This document shows positions 16,643 through 24,483 of a stretch of 64,000 nucleotides of DNA, piece after piece. The position numbers and the translations under genes were made by a program. The notes beneath the pieces are model-generated. The model was not told the origin of the DNA, did no database searches, and saw nothing but the letters and a program-made list of their open reading frames with translations. This DNA is from Chryseobacterium sp. OV279 (GTDB taxonomy: Bacteria > Bacteroidota > Bacteroidia > Flavobacteriales > Weeksellaceae): positions 958,371 through 1,022,370 of the forward strand of contig NZ_FQUD01000002.1 in assembly GCF_900128945.1 (NCBI RefSeq), given 5' to 3'. The first letter of the stretch is position 1, and each line of letters begins with the position of its first letter.

Positions 16643-17683
16643 ATGAATATTGACGATCAAATATTATTTTTTTTAAGTGCCCTGGGTGTTTTTAATAGTG
16701 TTGTTCTGAGTTTTTACTTTTTATTCTTCAAGCACCACAAAGCCCAGTCTGATTTGTTTCTTGGGCTTTTATTATTGTCTTTAAGTGTAAGGATAGGAAA
16801 GTCCGTATTTTATAACTTCAATCCGCAGCTGTCAAAAACGTATTTACAGATAGGTTTGTCAGCTTGTTTTTTAATTGGTCCTCTGTTGTATTTTTATGTC
16901 AGATCAATACTGCAAAATCTTAATTATTCTTTTGCAAAATATAGTCTTACGCTGATCATTATCATCATAAGCGTGCTTGGTTTTCTTTTTCCATACAAGG
17001 ATAACCCTGTCCTATGGAAAGGAATAATTTACTACCTGATCAATATTCAATGGTTTGTTTTTATTGTATTATCCATTTATGAAGTCAGACAGATTTTCAG
17101 GAAGCTGGTGACGAACCGCAAGCAAATCAGTTATCACGAAACCTGGGTATTGTCGGTTATTTTTGGGGTTTCAGCCATTTGGCTTTCGTATACTTTAGCT
17201 AAATACACATCCTATATTTCCGGATCCCTTGCTTTTTCCTTCAGCTTTTACATTTCCTTCCTTTTGATTTATTATGTAAAAAGCAAAACATCAGTTTCAG
17301 TGACTCATAAGGAAAAGTATATCAATAAAATAGATGAAAAATTAGTAAAAGAAATTCATGAACAAATCAGTATCCTTTTTGAAACGAGAAAAATATATAC
17401 TAATCCGGATCTTACACTATCAATTTTAGCAAAGGAATTAAATATCCGCCCTCAATTGCTGTCACAGTTTATTAATGACAATTTGAAGAAAAGCTTTACT
17501 CAGTTCATCAATGAATATCGGATTGATGAAGCAAAACGGTTATTAAAAGAAAACACTCAGTTCAAAATAGATACAGTGGGCTTTGAATCCGGGTTTAATT
17601 CCAGCAGTACATTTTACAGTTCGTTTAAAAAAATCACAGGAATGACGCCTTCAAATTATCAAAAAGATAATTTCTACTCCTAA
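16643..17683 (+). CDS. Membrane-anchored AraC-type regulator
   Basis: The protein is 346 residues from ATG 16643; a GTG at 16601 would add 14 residues. The N-terminal half has about six to seven membrane helices (ILFFLSALGVFNSVVLSFYFLFF, LIIIIISVLGFLFPY, LAFSFSFYISFLLIYYV). The C-terminal 110 residues form an AraC HTH domain (LAKELNIRPQLLSQFIND, GFESGFNSSSTFYSSFKKITG). This layout is frequent in flavobacteria and suggests direct coupling of a membrane signal to transcription. It lies about 100 bp upstream of the DJ-1-like gene, which has its own promoter. Confidence 0.8.
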   Translation: MNIDDQILFFLSALGVFNSVVLSFYFLFFKHHKAQSDLFLGLLLLSLSVRIGKSVFYNFNPQLSKTYLQIGLSACFLIGPLLYFYVRSILQNLNYSFAKYSLTLIIIIISVLGFLFPYKDNPVLWKGIIYYLINIQWFVFIVLSIYEVRQIFRKLVTNRKQISYHETWVLSVIFGVSAIWLSYTLAKYTSYISGSLAFSFSFYISFLLIYYVKSKTSVSVTHKEKYINKIDEKLVKEIHEQISILFETRKIYTNPDLTLSILAKELNIRPQLLSQFINDNLKKSFTQFINEYRIDEAKRLLKENTQFKIDTVGFESGFNSSSTFYSSFKKITGMTPSNYQKDNFYS

Positions 17684-17740
17684 AATATACATCCGGACTT
17701 CATATTCATAAATCTGGAACGATTTAAAAATGAATCAATA

Positions 17741-17748
17741 TAATTTTG
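17741..17748 (+). promoter_or_regulatory. Promoter -7 element of the DJ-1/PfpI gene
   Basis: TAATTTTG matches TAnnTTTG and lies 34 bases before the ATG at 17783. Confidence 0.5.
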
Positions 17749-17782
17749 AGAAACATTTTTAAAACGTTAAAATCCTAAGTTT

Positions 17783-18898
17783 ATGAGAAAAATCTTTCTT
17801 GCCATCCTGTTTGCATTAGTATCCAATTTATGTTTTTCACAATCGGATCAGGTTCTGATTGAAAACTGTATTCAAAACTATATTGAGGGCACATCTTATA
17901 ATAAGCCTGACCATATCAGCAAGGCTTTTTATGCTGAAGCCAATCTTTTTCTAAGCCACAAAGAAAAACCTTTATGGATTGTTCCCATTTCAGAATATGT
18001 TAGCTGGTTTGAAAAAGGGAATAAAGGCGTATTTAATGGTCGTTTAGGGAAAATCATCTCGATAGAATCTTATAATGATATTGCTGTTGCAAAAGCCGAA
18101 ATCCTCATCCCTGAAAAAAAACAGGAATTCATGGATATGTTTCTGCTCAAAAAAATTCAGGGCGAATGGAAAATAATCAGCAAATCTGCAAGCAGCAAAA
18201 CAAGCAATAAATCCGGAAAAAAAATACTATTCATTGTTTCCAATGCCCATTATTACGGAAACTCAACCATTTCAACAGGAAACAGCTTTGCCGAAATCGT
18301 AAATGCTTATGATACCTTTGTTAATTCAGGCTATACCGTTGATTTTGTAAGCCCAAAGGGTGGTGCTATTCCTTTAGCCTACATCAATACTTCTGACAGC
18401 CTGCAAAAGCAATATGTATATAAACGGGACTTTATGTACGCCTTAGAACATACGGTGAAGCCTGAAGAAATTGATTATACAATGTACAAAGGCGTTCATT
18501 ATATCGGAGGCGGAAGTGCGATGTATGATGTTCCTGAAAATTCAGCGATTCAACGCATTGCTATGCAGGTGTATGAAGATAATAACGGCATTATTTCTTC
18601 GGTATGTCATGGAACGGCGGGTATTGTTAACCTGAAAACTAAAAATGGAAAATTCTTAGTGGAAGGAAAAAAAATAAGCGGCTATCCTGACTCCTTTGAA
18701 AAACAGGATGGCGAATACTTTAAACACTTCCCATTCTTGATTCAGAAGATGATAGAAGAGAGAGGCGGTCATTTTAAATTCTCAAAGAAAAATGAGGCTT
18801 ATGTTGAACAAGATGGCCGGATTATTACAGGACAAAATTTTCAGTCATCCAATGGTGTTGCCTTAAAAATTATTGAATGGATTGAGAAAAATAATTAG
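17783..18898 (+). CDS. Exported NTF2-like/DJ-1/PfpI fusion protein
   Basis: This 371-residue protein has three parts. A signal peptide (to about residue 20, LVSNLCFSQ) is followed by an NTF2-like/lumazine-binding-type domain (about 22-140; IENCIQNYIEGTSYNKPDHISKAF, shortened here). A DJ-1/PfpI domain (about 145-371) carries the nucleophile elbow SSVCHGTAG with C275. DJ-1-type proteins of this branch are glyoxalase- or amidase-like hydrolases; export of one fused to an NTF2-like domain is unusual but occurs in Bacteroidota. The preceding membrane AraC regulator may control it. Confidence 0.75.
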   Translation: MRKIFLAILFALVSNLCFSQSDQVLIENCIQNYIEGTSYNKPDHISKAFYAEANLFLSHKEKPLWIVPISEYVSWFEKGNKGVFNGRLGKIISIESYNDIAVAKAEILIPEKKQEFMDMFLLKKIQGEWKIISKSASSKTSNKSGKKILFIVSNAHYYGNSTISTGNSFAEIVNAYDTFVNSGYTVDFVSPKGGAIPLAYINTSDSLQKQYVYKRDFMYALEHTVKPEEIDYTMYKGVHYIGGGSAMYDVPENSAIQRIAMQVYEDNNGIISSVCHGTAGIVNLKTKNGKFLVEGKKISGYPDSFEKQDGEYFKHFPFLIQKMIEERGGHFKFSKKNEAYVEQDGRIITGQNFQSSNGVALKIIEWIEKNN

Positions 18899-18926
18899 TA
18901 GAATTGATCAACACTCAAGAGATAAC

Positions 18927-18957
18927 AACCTTTAGATTTAATCTGAAGGTTTTTTGT
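18927..18957 (+). terminator. Terminator after the DJ-1-like gene
   Basis: The stem aacctttagatt (18927-18938) / aatctgaaggtt (18940-18951) is followed by a T run. Confidence 0.75.
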
Positions 18958-19419
18958 GTTTATAATCAATTTCTTTGCGTCAAATCAAATTTTATCCTCA
19001 AAAATATATTCAAACATCAACCCAATCATCTGTGAAAATCCGTGTAATCCGTGGTTAATTTTTGCAATTCAATTATAAAAAAAACAGTTTTTTTTCACGC
19101 AAAGTTCTATTATAATTCCGTATAACATAAGTTGAGCAAAGAAGGAATCAATTTCATTGATTCGACTAAGCGAACGTTTTATTCATATGCTTTATCAGTG
19201 ACGTAGTTGAACTCTTATCTTTTTCAAAACTCAGCGCCTCCTAAACGAATCTTTGCATCAAAAAAAAGCTTATCTCTTCCCAGTTTTGAAATTAATCCTT
19301 GATAGTGTATAAATGTTAAGCTGTTGATTGAATGATCTTTATTGTTTGCATAATAGATTTTAACAAAAAATTAAGTTATCGGAATTTTAAATTCTAACTT
19401 AGGTGAAATATTTGACAGC
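18958..19419. other. Gene-free stretch with dispersed repeat motifs
   Basis: It contains a ctgtgaaaatccgtgtaatc-type motif (about 19031-19063), which I recall as a common intergenic repeat in flavobacteria, and the 92-bp repeat listed separately. No open frame that looks like a gene. Confidence 0.5.
19091..19182 (+). repeat. Dispersed 92-bp repeat with conserved hairpin, copy A
   Basis: The sequence matches the reverse complement of 33762-33852. The best-kept core is gaatcaatttcattgattcg followed by actaagcg; within it gaatcaat/attgattc forms an 8-bp stem. In the other copy the loop differs (tac for ttc) but the stem is identical. Both copies lie in gene-free regions. Confidence 0.7.
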
Positions 19420-20742
19420 ATGAAAAATAACTACCGAAAATCAAAGATTTATGAAAAAGGATGTTTACTGATCATCTTTTATTTATTTTCGTTTCTAATG
19501 CTCACTTCCTGTGAACAGAATGAACCGGAAGGGAATGGTAATTTAGGCGCGCCTGAAACCCAAAATCTGAAAAAAATGGGGGATATTACCCTGCAGAAAA
19601 ATGTGATTATTCTGAATGAAGAATCGATATCGGCCATTTCTTCTACCGATAATCATAAAATTATATTCAGCAGATCTTCCCCACAAACAGACAGTATCCA
19701 CACGGGAAGCATCATTACCGGAACCCAGTTAGAAGGGGATCAGGTACATACCATTCTGGCTAAAGTGACTTCCGTTTCTAAGTTGCAGAATCAGATCTTC
19801 GTGCAGACGGAAAGCGCAAAACTTGAAGAATTTATTTACAGCGGAACCATCAGCGGAACCTATGAGCCGGCTGAAAATAAGCCGATCAGTATTAATGGAA
19901 AGATGGCTAATTATGTTCCTTTGCAGGGTTTCACGACTCCCAATCTGGTGAACAGTATTGAAAATCTTGAAAGAAAATCATCAGACGCATCACAAAAACT
20001 GATCGAATTCAACCGTTTCAACTTTGATAAAACGATTCCTCTGCCTACCCAACAGGCAGGTCCTGTATCCGTAGCATCCAACGTACATATAAAAGGAGGA
20101 TTCACTCCAAAAATTGATTATAAAATTGATTTTTCTTTTGGAAGATTAACCAATTTTGAAGTCAACTTTATCATGGATGAAATAGCTCTGCAGACTTTTG
20201 CGAATATTCAGGGAAGTTTAGGGTATACTGTCAGTGTAACAGATTATCTTAATATTCCTATTGCGCCCATCGTACTGGGACCTACAGGTCTTATATTAAG
20301 CCCGACCGTTTCAGCGGGTCCTTATGTGGGAATAGCTGCTACAGGAAAAGCACAGGTTAAACTTCTTGATATTACAGGAAATGCCAATATTTTGGTGGGA
20401 AGAAATCCGTCCATGAATATTTCACTGAAAAAAGAAGATGATCTGAGGATCACCAATCTGGAAGGCAACGTGAATGCGGAGGCTGGAGTAGAAGCCAAAG
20501 GTGCTGTCGGCCTGATGTTTATCACCGTTCCTTTAGCCAATTCGGGGCTAAAAGGAAGAGTATCTGCTGTTCCTTCTGTGGGGGTTGTTCTTATCCCTGA
20601 TAGAAAAGGCGTTATAGATTTAAAAGCGAGAATCCAGGCCAATCTGTTTTATGGGTTCGGGGTCAATCCTTTCAGATATGAAGGCACGTTTCCTCTTATC
20701 CAGAAGGAATATCCAATCTATCACAGGGATTTTTATTTTTAA
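19420..20742 (+). CDS. Lipoprotein, unknown function
   Basis: This 440-residue protein has a hydrophobic segment ending in the lipobox LMLTSC (cysteine near residue 31), so it should be lipid-anchored in the envelope. The mature part is beta-rich with no charged repeat or catalytic motif. The first third resembles a domain built on exported 'conserved hypothetical' proteins, and the last 250 residues look like an all-beta shell (LNIPIAPIVLGPTGLILSP, AQVKLLDITGNANILVG). It is monocistronic, ending at a terminator. I recognise no family. Confidence 0.6.
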   Translation: MKNNYRKSKIYEKGCLLIIFYLFSFLMLTSCEQNEPEGNGNLGAPETQNLKKMGDITLQKNVIILNEESISAISSTDNHKIIFSRSSPQTDSIHTGSIITGTQLEGDQVHTILAKVTSVSKLQNQIFVQTESAKLEEFIYSGTISGTYEPAENKPISINGKMANYVPLQGFTTPNLVNSIENLERKSSDASQKLIEFNRFNFDKTIPLPTQQAGPVSVASNVHIKGGFTPKIDYKIDFSFGRLTNFEVNFIMDEIALQTFANIQGSLGYTVSVTDYLNIPIAPIVLGPTGLILSPTVSAGPYVGIAATGKAQVKLLDITGNANILVGRNPSMNISLKKEDDLRITNLEGNVNAEAGVEAKGAVGLMFITVPLANSGLKGRVSAVPSVGVVLIPDRKGVIDLKARIQANLFYGFGVNPFRYEGTFPLIQKEYPIYHRDFYF

Positions 20743-20765
20743 AATAAACTTTGAGTAACATACAT

Positions 20766-20790
20766 AAGGATGGTATTTGTCATCCTTTTT
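20766..20790 (+). terminator. Terminator of the lipoprotein gene
   Basis: Stem aaggatg (20766-20772) / catcctt (20781-20787) with a T tail, 24 bases after the stop. Confidence 0.75.
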
Positions 20791-20798
20791 AAATTAAA

Positions 20799-20824
20799 AA
20801 AGCACAGACCAAAATCTGTGCTTT
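20799..20824 (-). terminator. Terminator of the M60-like peptidase gene
   Basis: Perfect 10-bp stem aaagcacaga (20799-20808) / tctgtgcttt (20815-20824), with A runs on the + strand that become a T tail for minus-strand transcription. Confidence 0.75.
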
Positions 20825-20849
20825 CTATTTTAAATAAATTCAAAAAATA

Positions 20850-23800
20850 TTATTTCCTGATGATCTTTGCCGTTTTAAAGACATTGCCCTTATCATCTTT
20901 AAGAGAAAGTAAATAAGTACCGGCTGGATACTTAGAAAGATCTGCGTTGATCGATTTTTCAATAGATTCAAGACTTCCTTTTGAACTGAATAGTATTTTA
21001 CTGTCCATCCCGGAAATCTGTGCACTGTAATTTCCTGAAGCATTCTTTAATTGAATGTGAATGGAGCCATTCTGTTCCACGGGATTAGGATAAACAATCA
21101 ATTCAAAATCTTTATTTTCCGCTTCCGTAACTCTAAGTGTTGAAGGTGGCGTCGAAGGATAAACCAAAATTTTCTGTCCGTCATAACCCACGGCATAAAC
21201 AGCTGCCGCATTAGAAGGGTAGTATACTTTTGTAGTCTGATTGGTCGTGTCACCCGTACCCATTACAGATACATAAATCAATTGATTACTGGCATTGAAT
21301 GTCTCATAGGCCACTGCATTTTTCCAGACACTGTGCTGTACCGTAAGATAATTACTGCTTAAAGCGGCTCCCTGACCTGTCTGCCCGCTTAACGGAAGCT
21401 GGTTGCGGAAAGCCCCAACACTTCGGGATGAAATATAATGCATCACCGGTGAAACAGGCTTCTGATAGTTCTTAGCCTGTATGGATGCAACAGTAGCATC
21501 AATCTGAGCCTGCGTAATGGTAAGCTGTCCGGTTCCGTAGTCATCAATAGACCTGTTTATTGGTTTTAAAAAGCCGGTTTTAATGAAGAATCCGGTTAAA
21601 TCTTCCTGTACTGCATCGCAGGTATTTTTCACAAAATTCAGAAGCAGTTCACCATTTGAAACCCCTGAAGCATTGAAACTTCTTGCTTTGTTGGCAACCG
21701 TCCCGAACCAGTGTGCATAATCTACTCCCGTATAATTAGTAGGATAATTAAGGGAAAGAACCGGCGCATTTCGTGAAGCTCCGGCTAGCTGATAATACAG
21801 TTCAAGCTGCCAGAAAGGGACCAGCACTTTGAAAACATCCGTATTGGTATTCCCCTGTAAAGCTTCCTGATTGATGGTAGTATTCAAAATAGCTCCGTTT
21901 ATTCTTCCTCCCGCGATGCTGGTCATTCCAGTGGCTGGTTCTACAGATTCTCTTTCCAGACGGGACATTCCATCGTTTTGTGGGTTCATATGATAATCTA
22001 CCCATGTACTGTGCATATTATTGGTAACTTCTGTAGTCCCAATCCATTTAATGTCCGGTCTGATCTGATTGATGTGTCCGAATTCATGGGCAATTCCCCA
22101 TAAAGACAATTGATTGACATCAGCCAAACTTTCTTCGCCCCAGTCAGAATCCATATTGATCCCTAATCCGCCGGCATACCAGCCTCCGCCGTTGTTACTG
22201 TAGCTGAACATACGGTTTTTCGGAATTAAATTATATTTATACAGTCCCATCACAAGCCACTCATTTTTTACAATAAGGTCGTATTTTGAAATAAGTTCCG
22301 AAGGATTAAAAGGAGCATAATTTTTCAGCATACTTTTTTTATAAACCAAATGAGAATGCTGTCCCACAACGTCAATCATGTGATATGCTGAATTGGTAAG
22401 ATCCGTTTGCCAGTCACTTTGTGCAGAGGTTTGATAGTGATAAAGACCATTGACCTTACCGGAAACAATATTGATCTTAATATCAGCCAATGACGTATTG
22501 GTATTGTAATAACTGATGTATCCCAGACCACTGTTGGTAAGCTGAAATACATTCAGACCGTTATGAAGTTCATAATAGGAGGTAGTACCGCCAAGAACGG
22601 TAGAAAAATCTTTCACCTGAAGCGAAATACTGGCTCCTGAAGGAATATTTTCAGCAAACATAGCCACTTTATTTCCCTGTGCAAAAACAATACCTGTAGG
22701 GTTTTCAAAACTGTCGTAGCCGCTTCCCACTTTTAAATTACCTGTAGTAACAGCAATGGGTGGATAAACCTTATAATCCTGTACCCTGTATTTATTGACA
22801 TAAGTTCTGTTGAACAGACACTGTGCCAAACCTTTATAGAACGGCGATGTCATCCCATCGATATCTCCCTGAGTAACGGCAGGCTTTAATGCTGAATAAA
22901 GACTGTTGGCAAAAATCTGGGTATAAGGATTTGCCGCTCCTGAAGAGCCCGCTGTGTAAAAGCCCATTTCAGCACAACTAGCAAAATTTCCCTGGCCATT
23001 ATTTACGGTAATCCTCACATTTAAAGGGGTAATCTGATTAGGAAAATAGACATTCACAGGAGAGGATGAATGCTGAAAGTCAAACGACATCAGGGTAACA
23101 AACGTGCTGTTTGCCGTAGTATTATAAGTGATGCTCACACTTCCAAACCGACCGTTATCTCCACTGGTTCTGGGTGTGTATTTCAGATAATCAATAGGAG
23201 TGACCCCGTCTAATCTGTAATTTAACACTACCGGAAAAATGGTATTGCCATACGAAGAGTGATACAGCGTATTGACATTATTATCATAAGACTTATCGAT
23301 ATTCTCTCCCGACTGATAAGATGATGCCGTAGTTCCTGAAGGAATGATGGTAGCCTTTATATCGTTGGCACCATTGACACTTAGTTCTGAGGTATTGATG
23401 GTACAGTCCGTACCGTCAGCAATCGCGGGTTGTGTTTCAGAAAAGAATTTCATTTCTGCGCAGCTTGAAAAGTTTCCTACGCCGGCATTTACCGAGATTT
23501 TAATAATGTAAGGATTCTGGATAGCGGTTGGAAAAACAACTTCCTTATCCTGAGCATTAGCTGCCCAGATTAAATTATTGCTTACCGGAATGAAAGTATT
23601 GGGAGCTGCCTGTGTACTGTAGGAAATACTTACATTGGTCCACATACCATTGGTGCCGGATTGTCTGGGCGTATAAACCAGTTTTTTGATGCTGGTGACA
23701 TTGGAGGTAAAATAAAATTTAAGTTCATCCGGAATACCGCTCTGAGACCATTTGGAATGATAAATAGTGGTATTGTCACCGTCAAGCAACTTTGCAAATT

Positions 23801-23921
23801 CAGCTCCGGGCTGTGCCGGCTGCAAAGAGGTACCTGAATAGACGGGAACCTGATAAAGCTGTGAAAATACAAGCGATCCCCATAAACTAAAGAAATACAA
23901 TAGTAATTTTTTCATAATCAT
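20850..23921 (-). CDS. Secreted M60-like (enhancin-type) metallopeptidase with T9SS tail
   Basis: This 1023-residue protein has four parts. A signal peptide comes first (about 1-20). Two discoidin-like (F5/8 type C-like) beta domains follow at about 25-165 and 195-330, each with a LLDGD/YDNN...YHS pattern. The peptidase region (about 350-800) has the zinc motif HEFGH (H612, E613, H616), typical of the M60/M60-like family. A C-terminal sorting domain (about 945-1023, YPNPVEQNGSIHI ... GTYLLSLKD) is typical of the type IX system. M60-like enzymes often cleave mucins or other O-glycoproteins, and the N-terminal domains may bind glycans. It lies alone between terminators. Confidence 0.85.
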   Translation of the reverse strand: MIMKKLLLYFFSLWGSLVFSQLYQVPVYSGTSLQPAQPGAEFAKLLDGDNTTIYHSKWSQSGIPDELKFYFTSNVTSIKKLVYTPRQSGTNGMWTNVSISYSTQAAPNTFIPVSNNLIWAANAQDKEVVFPTAIQNPYIIKISVNAGVGNFSSCAEMKFFSETQPAIADGTDCTINTSELSVNGANDIKATIIPSGTTASSYQSGENIDKSYDNNVNTLYHSSYGNTIFPVVLNYRLDGVTPIDYLKYTPRTSGDNGRFGSVSITYNTTANSTFVTLMSFDFQHSSSPVNVYFPNQITPLNVRITVNNGQGNFASCAEMGFYTAGSSGAANPYTQIFANSLYSALKPAVTQGDIDGMTSPFYKGLAQCLFNRTYVNKYRVQDYKVYPPIAVTTGNLKVGSGYDSFENPTGIVFAQGNKVAMFAENIPSGASISLQVKDFSTVLGGTTSYYELHNGLNVFQLTNSGLGYISYYNTNTSLADIKINIVSGKVNGLYHYQTSAQSDWQTDLTNSAYHMIDVVGQHSHLVYKKSMLKNYAPFNPSELISKYDLIVKNEWLVMGLYKYNLIPKNRMFSYSNNGGGWYAGGLGINMDSDWGEESLADVNQLSLWGIAHEFGHINQIRPDIKWIGTTEVTNNMHSTWVDYHMNPQNDGMSRLERESVEPATGMTSIAGGRINGAILNTTINQEALQGNTNTDVFKVLVPFWQLELYYQLAGASRNAPVLSLNYPTNYTGVDYAHWFGTVANKARSFNASGVSNGELLLNFVKNTCDAVQEDLTGFFIKTGFLKPINRSIDDYGTGQLTITQAQIDATVASIQAKNYQKPVSPVMHYISSRSVGAFRNQLPLSGQTGQGAALSSNYLTVQHSVWKNAVAYETFNASNQLIYVSVMGTGDTTNQTTKVYYPSNAAAVYAVGYDGQKILVYPSTPPSTLRVTEAENKDFELIVYPNPVEQNGSIHIQLKNASGNYSAQISGMDSKILFSSKGSLESIEKSINADLSKYPAGTYLLSLKDDKGNVFKTAKIIRK

Positions 23922-24233
23922 ATATTTAAAGTAATAAGTTGTCGTGTGTTAAAAAGCTAATAGTTCATGATAACTATATATGTTGGTGAATCTATAATTC
24001 CATAAGGTTTGCATCCCTTCCTAATCAATTTTGAGATCCTGTTTCGTAACTTCCTCGATTCTTAAAGTTAATGCATATATTGATGTTGGGGCTTGTTTTT
24101 TTTTTCATTATTCGATACTATATTGTCATTTTTCCCACTATGTTGATATATTTAAAGCAGCTAAAGGAATTTTGTTTGTTGAATTTCAAATTTATATTTA
24201 ATGTATAGGAATTAAGAACACAAAGAATTATGA
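23922..24233. other. AT-rich intergenic stretch
   Basis: Nothing beyond promoter-like AT-rich DNA upstream of the M60-like gene. Confidence 0.45.
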
Positions 24234-24452
24234 TCAATTTTTATTTTGGATAGGTATATATTGCCAGAGCAGATTAACAAAGTAAAATCCGTTCATCTTT
24301 ATAATCTGCGTGAAATCTTTTATAATCTCTGCATATCCATTCCCTTCATCAGAATCAATGAAGTTGATTTCATCTTTGTTTCCTTTAAAGACCGTATCAT
24401 AATTTTCTTTACGTAAGAAAGATAAACTTGATCTGCTCCATAAGTTTTGCAT
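24234..24452 (-). CDS. Doubtful small protein
   Basis: A 72-residue frame (ending NGFYFVNLLWQYIPIQNKN) has no signal peptide, domain or clear promoter. The acidic middle (GNKDEINFIDSDEGNGYAE) has plausible protein composition. It lies 31 bases upstream of the stop of the TonB receptor gene when read along the minus strand, so it may follow that gene in the same transcript. It may be a fragment or spurious. Confidence 0.25.
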   Translation of the reverse strand: MQNLWSRSSLSFLRKENYDTVFKGNKDEINFIDSDEGNGYAEIIKDFTQIIKMNGFYFVNLLWQYIPIQNKN

Positions 24453-24483
24453 GTGTAATTGTCCATATTATTCTAAAAGAATC

